Shown here piece by piece: positions 11,919-23,708 of a DNA stretch of 64,000 bases. Both the position numbers and the translations under genes were made by a program. Each line of letters starts with the position of its first letter. The stretch's first letter is position 1. The DNA comes from Atrichornis clamosus (Eukaryota; Chordata; Aves; Passeriformes; Menuridae). The notes below the pieces were generated by a model that searched no databases, was not told the origin of the DNA, and saw nothing but the letters and a program-made list of their open reading frames with translations. The stretch lies in NCBI GenBank assembly GCA_013400975.1, contig WBMZ01003507.1:1-64000 (forward strand), given 5' to 3'.

Positions 11919-14900
11919 AGTTTGCTGATGAAAGGGGGAAGGTATTTTATCTCAGACAGTGAAACAGCTTTCTGAAAGGTGTCATGCTCTTGGAATGGCT
12001 GTCACAGGCACCTGTACAACAACAGAGCCAGCTTCAATTGCTCACAAATCACAAGGCCCCCAGATCAATGTGAGAATGACCTGCATTTGGATCAAGTCCC
12101 TTGCTGTTTTCATGGTTTTTGCCTGGGAGTGGCAGAGATTACTTTTAGCATACCTGGAAGAGGGGCTGAGGATCAGTGGTTGGCGGGGGAGCAGCTTCAC
12201 CTCCCGGTGAACTCATTTCCTCCTGCACTGGAGATGCAGTGCTGCTACTGCATTTATCTCTGGATGAACACATTGTCTCAGCTCTTCAAAAACCTTCCTG
12301 TAGAGACCAAGTGCAGTCCAGAGGCTGGTTGTAAACCTTAGCGTGCCCAGTGCCACGCTCTTAGCAGAAATGAAAAATTGATGGCTTTTCACATTCATTT
12401 AACGTTTTGCCTGGTACGAGGAGCTGATGTGATGAGTCAGTGCTGAGCCAGTGCTGAGCCATGCTTTATGCTGCCTGCCTGCTTGTAAGGAATTAGGGCT
12501 ATGGCAGTTAAACACAGGTGCACTCAGGATTATCCGACAGGCTTTATTTCCAGCATGACAGGACCGTAGTTCTCTGGTTGTTCGTGCTTCTTCCCATGCG
12601 GGGTATCCAGCAGCACCAGTGGAAATGAAAATGCAGCTGGTGCAGCTCTGTGGGGAGCCCCCAGGTTTCCATGATAGCAGGTATGGTCTTCTCCCGCCTT
12701 ATCCTGGTCTTCAGTAGCCAATAGCACAGGAAGTTAAAACAGGCTCTGGGTCACACACCCAGATGCAGGCACTCAGAAGATATGGAATGGGGGCAGGCAG
12801 GAGCTGTTACATAGCCATTAAATCTTCCTTGTCAGCTGCTGTAGGGTTTTTTGAGGGGGTGGGCTTGTTGTTAGTGGCAAAAGATTCACTACTGGTCTCC
12901 CCTGCATCTCTCTCCAAGCCCATTTGTTCCTGTAACAAGGGAAAGCAGCCTGTGTGGCTGTGGGGCCTGTATTGTTCAGTGGTTTAATCCAGGCTTAACA
13001 AATGTCTCACGTTTTTGGGTTATGAAGTTTCAATACAAACCAAAATGTATTAAAAGCACTCTAAGAGCTCTGTGGGTCACTCCTCTGTAAGTGCCCAAGT
13101 GCTGGTGCGTGGAAAGCTGAGTTCAGGCAAGCAGCAAACCGTCAAGAGCCATTACTTAAAACCAGAAATACACACTGCAACCATTCCACACACAGCTGGC
13201 AAAATGGCTGGGGGGAAAGGCAGGTTTTGAAGCATGTTCTGAACACTTGTTCAAGCCCTTGTTCTGGTAAAGGGAAAAAGTCTTGCTGCCAGGAACCTAC
13301 CCTTGGAACACACATATCCAGGAGTCACTTATTCCTACACCAACTCAAGGGCCAGTGCAGGAGCAGAGCTGACCTCTCACGGGTCTCCCTCTGCTCTACC
13401 CCTCTAACTTGAGCTTGTGGGTGCTCCTGGGGATTACTCCTTCTCCTTGCACTGCCTGAGTGAGACCAAGTCCCTGGATAAATCTGCCAGGAGCCAGACT
13501 CCCTGCGGAAGTGCTGGGACTAACCCCTGGAACCGTGTCTGTTGCCACCTGCGTGCAGCAAGCCACGAGTTCACAGATTTCTCTACATTCAGGATGTGTT
13601 CATTTTGTCAAGGCTGGCTCAACTTGGTATCATGTGTTTATTTATTGTACACGTCTCTGCTAATAGGACACATCAGCTATTACAACCCTGCCACTGCAGA
13701 GGCTATTGACACCTCTCAAGTGTCGGGAACATGCCTCTCTTTCCAAGTAACAGATCGTTACTGCACTGATGGTGTCTTTCTTTCTTGAATCCATTAATCA
13801 TTGATCTTCAGCTTAAAACATCAAATGAGCTATTTTCTCTAATTTGATCTATTTTGTGCTCACTCTTAACTTTGCTCATAATAGCAGTATGTGGTCTTCT
13901 GGGGTTCTCAGGAGATCCTGCTAAGAAGGGAATTTCTTTAACAGCAGAAGAGTAGGAAAAAGGTATATTAATGGGACAATCTTTGATAATTAATTAATTC
14001 CTATATACCTCCAAATAAGTGACCTTTTTTGTTAGTTCCTGATATATATGACAGCTTTCCAACAGTCACTAAACCAGTAACTACACATAAATAGTATTTA
14101 GTGCTTTTATTTGCAAATTAAGTCTGTACTTTTAAGGCAACTTTATTTCTGATGATACCTCTGCAAGGGAACCAAAAGCATCCAAGGAACTTCTGCGCTG
14201 TTCCCTTGGGAAATAGAGTTTTTGTTCCCCACTTCAGACTTGGCATAGCATTACTGCCGGTAATAGCCTTTTGAGAGCAGTGATTAAATGCACAGGCTGA
14301 ACAAGGCTGTACATATTGTGCATTACATTCCAGCTGATTGCATTAAATATTCCAGATTCACGGGGTCCTCTCGGTGTATGCAATGCTCCGCTGAGCAGAG
14401 TCATCATCAATATTTAAACGTTTTCATACCGAGCTGTAACAGCCCCATTTGATACGTAGCAATGGAAATGATGTCTCAGATTGCAGTGGGTTTCACCCTT
14501 CGCCAATATCTCCTGTAACTACAATCCCATCTTCCTTCCCTTCTTGAGTCCCCCTCACCCAGGAACCAGAAGTTCACACACCCACTCTGACCCCAGAATC
14601 CTGCTGTCCTGCCAACAGAAGGCAAATGATCCTTTGATGTGATGTCAAGAAACTGCACCTCCATTTGGCCCCTTCGGGCTCAGGGCCCCCTAGAGAAGCC
14701 TTCGGGCTTTTCTGCTCTCATCACAACATGCTCCAGAGCTCCTCCTGGGCCAGATGATTCCAGGAGGCCTTCTCCTTGCTGTGGAGGAGATGTGGAGCTT
14801 TAGGTCTCATGTCTTCTAAGTGTACCCTGGCTGATGGGGAGTAGGCATCCTGGACCCACTTTCCAAGCTCATTTTCCAGAATCTTTTAAAAGGAGGAGCT

Positions 14901-15654
14901 ACATAACTTGTGCCAAGTGGTACAATCAGCTGGAGCCCCTGAGCATCCTTTGCTGTGCCCTGAGCCAAGCTCCAGCTGCACAGCCTGAATGGAGACAGGG
15001 AAGGGAGGATGCCTCTCCTCAGATACTAATAACTGAACGTACAGCAATAACTAAACGTGATGTGCTACGTTAGATCTTTCATTTGAAATAAAATCCTGTG
15101 ACACAGAGATATCATTATCATTTTTGTCTCGTCAGAAGTAACTATCCCATTTGTGGGTAAGTATAATAGATCAAAATGGATGCTTCTTAACAAAAGAGTC
15201 TGTATAAATATAAACAGTGGAGATTAAAGGGCTAACAACAATGGTCTTTGCTGCTGAGTCTCCAGCAGCACCCTGTGTGCACCCCCAGCAATACGTTTAC
15301 AAGGAAGATTTAAGAACTAAATCTATGATATTACTTCTTCTCCCCTGTCAATAATCTGGTAGCCTTAGGCACACATGCCAATGGAAAAGCAGGCTGGAGT
15401 TCAAAGATGTGGCACATGAGAAAGTAGCAGGGATAATTTTCACCTGATATCACATCATCAGAAACTGCTACACAAAATTATTGTGAATTATGGGGGCCTG
15501 CTGTGCATTTGATTTCCCACAGCTGCTACCACAGCAGTCACTTTCCTGAAAATTAAGTGCATGTTTCATCTGCTCACAGGAAGGGAAGAGGGGGAAAAAG
15601 GTAAAGAAAGAAAAATGTGTGATGGAAAACCCACTGAGCTCTGCTGTGCCACCC

Positions 15655-16095
15655 CGTGCAGCCACAGCGTGGCCCCCGGCTGTACCCTGGGACAAGCAGC
15701 AGGGACACGGTGCCGTGCCGGCGGGCAGGGCCAGAGCTGTGTCCAGCCACTGCAGTACGTTCATTCAGTTTACGTTCCCCACGGGTCGCTGTGTCTCTCA
15801 CGCCCAGCAAGGGACTCTGCCCAAAGCTGATCATTGCAGCTCCTCCGCTCCGGTGCAGCAGCGCTGGCAGCGCCCTCAGCGCGACCGCGTAACGAGGGCT
15901 CCGCGTCTGCCGGGACCCAGGGGAGGGCATCCTTGCATTCCTACAGGCGACCTGCAGCACAAGGCTCCTTCCTGTGCCATCCCGTGGTTGGAGTGCCCCG
16001 CCCGGGGGCTGGGGCCGCTCCCCGCAGTGAGGCTGGCAGGGCACAGCACCAGAGCGGCAGCCCGAGCCCGAGCAGCAGCGGAACGGCACCAAGGT
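15655..16095. promoter_or_regulatory. CpG-island-like block, orphan promoter candidate
   Basis: A hand count gives about 34 CpG in about 440 bases at roughly 65 percent GC, an observed/expected ratio near 0.7. That passes the usual CpG-island thresholds (length over 200, GC over 50 percent, ratio over 0.6), while the flanks are AT-rich and CpG-poor. In vertebrates such islands often mark promoters or germline-unmethylated regulatory DNA. Long open frames run through it on both strands, as expected where GC-rich DNA lacks stop codons, and none looks like a known protein. A possible donor-like AAG|GTATTT lies just past its plus-strand end. It could mark a noncoding RNA promoter, an unseen first exon or an old GC-rich insert. 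Confidence 0.5.
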
Positions 16096-18884
16096 ATTTC
16101 CCTCCTCCACCGTTATCATCCTCCTCCAACAAATGTTGACCAGAAAAGTCATGTGGTTATTTAATTATCAGGCAGATTTTACTAGCGGGGAAACAAAGAC
16201 ACTTCAATCACACTTTTCTGTCCCAAGATCACCAGGTGCTTCTCTGAGTGCTAATTAAATCCCACGGTCCCCTCAAAGAGCAGGTCAGTCCAGCCCGACA
16301 TTGCCGTAGCTCTGTTTCCTGTGGAAGTGCTGCAGAGGTGCCCGTGCTGGCTGGGTCTGCGTCTGCATGTCCTCCCCCCAGCATGTCCTGGAACCCCGGC
16401 CCAGTTAAAGATGATTTCACAGAGGCAGAAGCCCCAGAGAAAATGAATATCCCAAATCATTTTTGTGGCCCTGACCAACACGGCTCCAAGGCGCTGAAGG
16501 AAAAGCCCCTTGTGTGAGTTCATCGGGCAATGCAGGCAGAAAAGGCCTCATCTGTGGAAAAGCTCCAGCCAAAGCTTGTACTTTCCTGGAACAGTGAAAT
16601 AAGAGAGCCATATCCAGAGGAAACTGGACTTGGGACATTCTGACTCACAAAGCAAATAATTTCTGGACCAGAGGAAGATGGACTGGGTTAGCAGAGGGCC
16701 TTCCACCAGCTCATTCAAGCCAGGCCCAGATCCAGGATCCCAGTCCAGAAGTCCTGACATTTCCTTGGGCAGAGTGATGTCTTGAACCTCAAATCCTGTG
16801 ATGCTCACAAATACAATGGCTACTTTGATTTTTCCACTGCTCCCAGCATCATTGGATCAACCCCAGGGAAAACCAGGAGCAATAAAATCAAGTCTTCACT
16901 GGGCTTCTTTCTGTGTCTGGACATCTTCTTTTAGGAAGGTGATTTTGTCCCTAGGACTTTAATTTTTAGCCTCTTCTTTTCATAAAAAGGGGATTGGTGT
17001 GGGTATTTAAAGTAAAAACTGCTGAAGTTGTTTCTCTCAAAGAGGACTTTTTATAAGGTAGAATGAATATGGGTCCAGAGAAAAGGGGAAGAAAAGTCAC
17101 TCTGATTCCTAGAGCAATTTCATCCACACAGGTGGCTCTCTTCTCAGGAATTCCTCTGGGGTTTTGGGGTCTTCATACAGGAGGCCTGAGAGGACAGGGT
17201 CCATCTGAGATAAGACAAGAATCTTACAGCTGCCATCTTATTTCCATTAACACTTGTTTTGCAAAGAGCCAAGTCCTTCACCAAGAAGCTGAGGCAAAGA
17301 AAAAATGACTGGAACTCATTTTAATGGTAAATTTACTTTGGCATCAGGCTGATACTTGAGACAGATATGAAGTTATTCTGTGGGAGTCAACTGAATATCA
17401 ATTGGATTCTTATATAATGTGGAAAGGATTGAAATTTGTGGTTAATTGGGAGTATTGTGAACAGTTAGAGAAAAATAAAAGAACAGAAAAGTGCAAACAC
17501 ATGGTAGTGCCTCTTCAATCCAGTGTGCAGGCAAGTGTAATTTTTTTGCCTGCCTGAAAGAAAAAAACCAATTTGAAAGGCAGTGGTGAGCATTTCTGTG
17601 ATCTGGATTGTGACTGAGGGGAGAGATGCAGTAGGATAAGAAAAGAAAAGGAATGGGATTTGCTTTAATTTAAAGCATCTTAGGCTGTTAAAATTTTGGT
17701 CCTGCCTAGAAAACAATAATGGAAGAAACAGCCCTTGGTGATAAGCATCTCTTTTCTTTAGAAATCTCTATTCCAAAAAGCCAGTCTCTGTCACTGTTAT
17801 GTCTGACCCCTAACATAACAAAAATAAATACACCTCTAAGGGGTTTGCACTTGGTCTGCTCACTGCAACCTGCTGGATAACTTCCTGTCCTCAGAAGTGG
17901 CTGTCACTGCCCATTTGTGCACAGACGGAGATCTCTGTGCAGACAAGGCCTCCCATCAGCTGGAACCCTTCCGTGGGAACAGCCATATCCATCCCAGCAC
18001 TGCCTGAGATGCAGCAGAACCAAACACAGCGACAGCACCGTGCACGGCATCACTGGCAGAGCAGACGGGGGGCTGCATTTCTCTGACTCCCAAGACAGTA
18101 ATGCCAACAATAGAGGGAAAGGGATTATCTCTTTTCTTCCAAGGCTGGGAGTCCTGTTTCAGGTTTCATGCCATGCAGACAGCAATAATAACCTGCTCTG
18201 AAAGCTGCTCACCGCACAATGGCAAATTGCTCATGGGCAGTGATGGCAGAATTTAATCCCTGCTCTTAGAATGCAACCCACATAGCCACTCAAGACAACA
18301 TAATAGCACTTTTGTAGCTCTCTGCTACAAACATCACTTCGAAAAGGATACAGCTGTGGAGGGGAGTCTCCACATGCGTCATTTTTGGCAGGCTACCAAG
18401 TCATCAGAGCCTCAGACACACTGTGCTCCCTCACACAGCTCTGCCAGCTACTGCAAAGTCACGCTTGGGGAAGGGAGAGGAAATGGATGGAGCTGTGAGA
18501 GCAGGAAATGCAAGGAAAAAATTCAGTTGCTGGCCAGATGATTGGGTTAGGAATTCATTTTCTGAGAGAAAACTGGGAGACAGCTGCAGTCTGGGATTTA
18601 ATTTGCAATCCATAAGGCACTGTATGGACTCACCCAAGCTTCTAAAGCTGCAGATGTGCCAAACATCAGCCATTCCTTCACTGAACGCTGACCCTATGAC
18701 AAGACTACAGCCAGAACTAGAAACTTCTCCCACAGCTTTGTTCCACTGCTCTCCTGAGCTACCAGTCATGCTGTTTCCAGCTGCCAAATAAATCAACTAA
18801 GTGACCAAAGGAGGCCGAAGCCCACCCAGTTTGCTCTCTGCACAGTGCCAGAAGTGCCCAGTGTCCTGCTGGGAGCTGTGAGGA
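16096..18884. other. Gene-free noncoding sequence between two GC-rich blocks
   Basis: No ORF with a recognisable product, no CR1 tail and no tandem array were seen. Composition returns to AT-rich after about 16550. If the flanking GC-rich blocks are promoters, first introns could fall here, but nothing in the sequence shows this directly. Confidence 0.5.
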
Positions 18885-19250
18885 CACTGCTCCCTGCGGA
18901 GAGGAGCCGGCCTGGAGAGCGGCCCTCGGGCAGCCGCCCGGCCCTGGGCGCTCACACCAGCCTCTGCTCATTCTGTGCTGCCCGGGGGTGCCGCTGCCCC
19001 TCTGGAGCAGCCTGTGCTCCTCCGCTGCTGCTCCTGCCCGCCAGGCCCTGCTGGCAGCGCTGTCAGGGCCAGCCCGGCACCGGGAAGGAAGGGCTGGCAG
19101 CCCTGGCACAGCTGGCGCAGACGTGCGTGTGACGGGGACGGGGCTGGAGCTCTGCGCTGGGGAGGAGGGATGAGCAGCTGAGGGCAGTGCAGTGTCCGGC
19201 CCGCCCGACCACGTTCAGAAGGGGCACTCCCACCCGGGGAGCACACTTGT
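18885..19250. promoter_or_regulatory. Second GC-rich block, borderline CpG island
   Basis: About 25 CpG in about 365 bases at roughly 70 percent GC give an observed/expected ratio near 0.55, just under the usual cut-off. Overlapping open frames on both strands rich in Ala, Gly, Pro and Arg are composition effects. It may be a decayed CpG island, an alternative promoter or a GC-rich relic. The 3-kb spacing from the stronger block is notable, but no link between them is shown. Confidence 0.35.
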
Positions 19251-21304
19251 GCTGGAGGGCTGCAGTAGGCAAGGGAGGAAGCGAGGGAGAGCTGAGGTTC
19301 TTACAGCGAGCTGAGAGCCAGAACCCCCTCCAGAGCTGACCAAGGCAGCTCGTGCGTTGAATCTCTACCACCCCGCTGTCAAACTGTTTCTGAAAGCACC
19401 CGCAAGTATCAGCCAGAACTAGTTTATGCATAACAAATTCAAGAAAACTATAAGCTTCTTATGGATCACTCAAAGAGAGATAACGTGCCTGTGTGTGTCC
19501 TGTGATGCCACTTGGGTTTCTGCATCTAAATAACCGTAGAAAGAATTTCCTTACAATTGTCTGGTTCTCACCGCAAACCTTTGGGGTGTGTTCTCCCTTC
19601 CTGGCACAAATAAAGACACAGGATCTTGAATGAATTGCCTAGTAATTCTGTCAGGAGCTGATCTGCTTTCTCCTTCCTCCCCACCTCACTGTGTTACTGA
19701 TGGGAACAAGGGAGTTGTTATCAATCAAGGCAAGCTACATTGTGATCTCTGCAACTGAAATCCATTTCAGATTGGAGGATAAAATGTGATTATATTTACA
19801 CTTTCTTGACACAATTCAGGCAGCAAAATAACAGCCTTCTACAGACATTTTTCTTCTTCATATTTAGATTTGTCAGTATTGTGGAGCTGTGTGAGAAGGG
19901 AGGAAACTATTACAGCAGCTGGGATTCAGTGATACATTTTAGTTGCCTTACAAATGAAGATGTTCAGTTTATTGTGTTGTCTTCCCATCGTTTTCATCTC
20001 CAAGTTCCTTGAATACTGCCCAGAGCATCCTCCAGATTGATGAAATTGCATTTCAATCAATACAGCTCTATGTAAATCTGTTTTTGCTTTTGACATACCC
20101 CATACATTATTTTTACTTTTAACCTTAATTGGTCTTTATTCATCACAGGAGATGGAATTTCTAACTCATGCAGCTGTTTACAAATTAAATTTGCAATTAA
20201 TGAAGAAAGTATGAGATTAAGCAGTTCATACTTTCCTGATCTGAATTTGAAAAGGATATAAACATGTTTTATATGGTCAAACTGTGCTTGGACCTTCTGA
20301 TGTTAAAGGTGTAAGCTCCAAAAAATCCCAGAAGTGCTAAAACTGGTTTGACCAACATAGACTGGGTCACCCTAAGTTTGGGCTTGACCTGCTGGTGGGA
20401 ACAAACAGTGTTCTTCGTAACAAGAGTCTCATTTCCAGCAGACAACCACACGTTGTCTTCTCCTTCCAACACCAGCAGTGATATTGAGCCCATGCACCCC
20501 ACACAGAGCACCAGGGAAGCCTCCCTGTCACTTTGCACAAGTGTGACCCAGGCACAGTCAGAAAACCCCCAAAGCTTTGCTCTAGAGTGAAAACAATCCT
20601 ACCCTCAGAAATTTACATGTTTTTAGGAATTGTATTGCAATTTCTAATGTATTTTCTGGATCTCTACAAAGTATTCCATGGAAAGGCCATCTCCTGTCAT
20701 CTCTCCAGATTCGCAGAGACAGTTTTCAAATCAGAAGCCAACCTGAGAATGGTTCAGTATTCTCCTCACAGCCACTCGTTTTGTAGCAGGAGAGCTGTGA
20801 AAAGGTGAGTTAACCAAAAGCATCAATAGCAATTTTTAAGGAACAATCATGTAGAATTACTGTTCAAACTTGATAATAAACCCTAATACACAGAACTCAT
20901 CTGCAGGATAGCACACTGAACCTGGGAAAGAATGAAAGCCCTTTCCTTTTTTTAAACAACTGGAATTCAAGACCTCTTCATTGGCCAATTTTCTAATACA
21001 TGCAATTTTTATTTTCTTTTATTCGGTGCCTCATTCTTCCTCATCTTCAGCAGACAGCATTAGGCAAAGCTGTGCTCCTCTCCTTTTCAGTTTTTCTTCC
21101 TTTTACCTTCACCACTTAAACTGTAAATTCAAAATTACAGAGTGCAATTAGGAACACAGCCTTGCCCTGCCATTAGAGCAGGCACAGAAAATTCAGGAGA
21201 AAACAGATTAAAAAGTCAGTAGTTGAGTTCCAGTGTAGTCACTGCTAATGAACCCAAGGTGACCAAGGCCCTCCCTAAAGACTTTCATACAAGAATCAGG
21301 ACCT
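19251..21304. other. Gene-free noncoding sequence with one exon-like interval
   Basis: Mostly AT-rich unique DNA without a recognised gene. The interval 20709-20804 is bounded by a pyrimidine-rich acceptor (CATCTCTCCAG) and a strong donor (AAAG|GTGAGT) and stays open in one frame for 32 codons. The translation resembles nothing I know, so it is reported only as a possible cryptic or noncoding-RNA exon. Confidence 0.4.
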
Positions 21305-21394
21305 TGGCTCTGTGGATGACCCTGCGTGAGCAGGGAGGTTGGATCCGAGGACCCACTGTGGTCTCTTCCATCTTAGCCATTCTGTGATTCTGTG
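21305..21394 (+). mobile_element. CR1 LINE 3'-end fragment
   Basis: GTGAGCAGGGAGGTTGGAT, then GGTCTCTTCCATCTTAGCC and two ATTCTGTG octamers form the characteristic 3' end of an avian CR1 in plus orientation. About 90 bases remain and no coding part is left. Divergence from the family pattern suggests an old insertion. Its 5' limit is uncertain by about 20 bases. Confidence 0.88.
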
Positions 21395-23474
21395 GAAGTT
21401 TATAATATCAATTATTAGAAATGCTATCACTTCCTTGATGCCCTTCAGTAAAAAATGAGACACAGTCCTGCAAGCTTCCTCAAGCAACTCAGCTGGAATA
21501 CAACCCAAGCATTTGTGTGTGTGTGTTACCTTGCTTTTAAAAGGGGCTCCATGGCCAGTAATAGACTGGAAACTGGGCGTGGATTTTAGGAATCACACCA
21601 GCAGCTCTAGGAATCTGTCCTTATGCAATACCAGAGCCAGCTCAACTGAGCAACTAACTGCTCTTTGCTTTTGGAAAGAGGTGGGGTTCTGGTGCAGGAA
21701 GAAGCAAGGTGTAATAAAGGTGCTGAGGGGAATACTGAGGGTGAGAAGCTGGGAGTCACTAAACAAGCAGAGGGTTAAAGAAGAAGATTAGGTGAAGGTT
21801 ACATAAAACATTAGAAAGGAGATGAACTGGAGACTGAATCCTGCAGGGAAAGAAATGTTAAGCAGTATCAGCATGTCTATGTACGCACGTGTGCATGTCT
21901 TGGGGGAAACCTCTCCACTGCATTCTTTCTCCCTTTCTTCCCTTTATATCCACAAAAAGGCCCCACACACTTCTGCATGTGTCCACGGCATACACAGAAA
22001 GGTGTTGCAAGCTTTTTTAAATGTACAAGAGAGAAAATGAGAGGGAAAGCTTATGGGAGAGATGAAGAGCAGCTGGAAAAGAATGTAGGAGCTCCTTGCC
22101 TTGAGCAGGTAACCTGGGAGGTCGGCTCTGGGATTGCGAGCGCTTTCTTGTGGATCGGCTCAAGCCAAGGAATCCTCCTGATGGCCTGCAGAGGGAAGAT
22201 GAAGCTTCTTCAGCCTCTCCACTGCCACCGTCCCTCTCCTGTCAGGGCAGCTGAGCACCAGCAGGGCTGGATAGGCCCTTTGGATGAGGGTCACACTTTC
22301 TGTCTCTCCCGCTCTGTGCCCGGAGCAGCCTCCCCTTGTCCCTCCTTCCCATCACCTCCTGCCCAAGCTCTATTAACCCATTAACTATTAACCCACTTCC
22401 TAACTTCACCAGGCCATCTATGAGAGGAATGACGTCCTCCCTGACGCCAGTCTTGGAATGGCGTGTGTTTTGGAAGAGCAGTGACTTTGCTAATGAAATG
22501 CTTTGCATGCCAGAGCACGCTCCCTCCATGCCTTACCACCATATGGTTAAATTTTCCCCTCCATCAGATTTAATAAATAGTGTTTACAAATTCTTAGGCA
22601 TGCCTCCCTTGTAAAATCCACTAAACCCACAACAAATATACTTATCATGGCATTAATTTGGTTAGAGATTTTCTCAGAGTATTGACAGCCATATCTAATT
22701 TCTAAGGATTTATTTTTATTTCAAAATATATTAGATACATTTTTTCTTTACCCACTACAATTCCTTTATAATTGTGTTTCCTCTGATGGCAGGGGGAAGC
22801 TGCTTTACAACTATCCACTGTCAGACTACATTCCCTCTAAAATATCCTTCAATAATTAATATTTTATATTTATTCACAAGTAAGAACTTAAACTTTCCAA
22901 CATGGATCTACAAAGCCCTAAGTTCATTCTTCCTACAACTGAACACTGACATTTCATGGTTCAAACACCACTCCCTGCTGGGAGATTATCTGCTACCATG
23001 GTCTAGATATTAATATCTGCACTCTGTGAAGAAGTTTTAATAATCTTAAATATAATTTTTAATATAAATTCTCTCATTCATACTTGTTCCTTCTTGAAAA
23101 TGAAACCAAGCAGACACCTAAAAAGCAGAGCCTTCAACTTATATTCAGTACCAGTTCTTGATGCATTTCCTTTCTTGGTCAATCAATTGGCCTCTGTTAA
23201 CAACAAAATATCTGGACTAGTAGTGAACTGGGTGTCCTGCTGACAGATTTGGATGCCCACATTTCTCTTGAAATATGAATGTTTTCTACCATATATATTC
23301 AAGACTCCCCTCCACCCCAACAGTTTTAGAGTATCAGTACAGAAGCATTGTGGCAAATGAATGTAATCATGGCTTGGATCTAACCCACTGCAAGCACCAG
23401 CACCTTTCCATCTTTCCACGTTTTCTACCTCCTTGGAGTCACAGATTCATCCTCCCCTCTTCCTGTATGGAGAA

Positions 23475-23708
23475 ATGCTGCAGCAGGAGCCTGAGATCAG
23501 CGAGCAGCTGCTCAGTTCCCTGGTGCAAACACCCATACGTCAGCAAGAGCTAGAGACTCCCACCACATTGACACTGTTAGACGGCTCCGAGAGCCCAGAG
23601 AAGTCTGAAGTGCTTGTGATGATGGGTGAACTCAGCAACACTTTCCTTCTGTTGGGATTTGTCCTGAAGGGACTTGGCCATGACAAACTCCATTCTGAAC
23701 ATGTGTGA
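23475..23708 (+). CDS. Unassigned small ORF, coding status doubtful
   Basis: From an ATG at 23475 the frame runs 77 codons to a TGA. The first third is rich in Glu, Gln and Leu (it opens MLQQEPEISEQLLSSLVQ), followed by an acidic Ser/Glu/Pro patch (LLDGSESPEKSE) and a hydrophobic LLLGFVL stretch. Codon choice (CTG, GAG, CAG) looks more coding-like than neighbouring frames, which is why it is listed. The frame is open 42 bases further upstream without another ATG. There is no recognised family, signal peptide or splice context strong enough to confirm it. It may be a relic exon, a retroelement remnant or chance. Confidence 0.15.
   Translation: MLQQEPEISEQLLSSLVQTPIRQQELETPTTLTLLDGSESPEKSEVLVMMGELSNTFLLLGFVLKGLGHDKLHSEHV

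Larger units (their letters stand above)
9301..15654. other. Gene-free noncoding sequence with short structured sites
   Basis: No recognisable exon is present. GC content rises mildly around 10380-10620 and 11220-11320 but without dense CpG. A 12-bp perfect hairpin lies at 11566-11603 and a cluster of G tracts at 11876-11918. The block 14240-14470 is AT-rich, low in repeats and rich in short palindromes, which makes it a candidate conserved noncoding element. No conservation data were available. Confidence 0.55.

Noticed and set aside
11931..11977. TGATGA and CTGA boxes resembling a C/D snoRNA
   Set aside because: Box spacing is short and there is no terminal stem pairing around the boxes.
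15574..16164. Open frames of 192 codons (minus) and 181 codons (plus) over the CpG-rich block
   Set aside because: They overlap on opposite strands, are rich in Ala/Arg/Gly/Pro and reflect the lack of stop codons in GC-rich DNA; no domain is recognisable.
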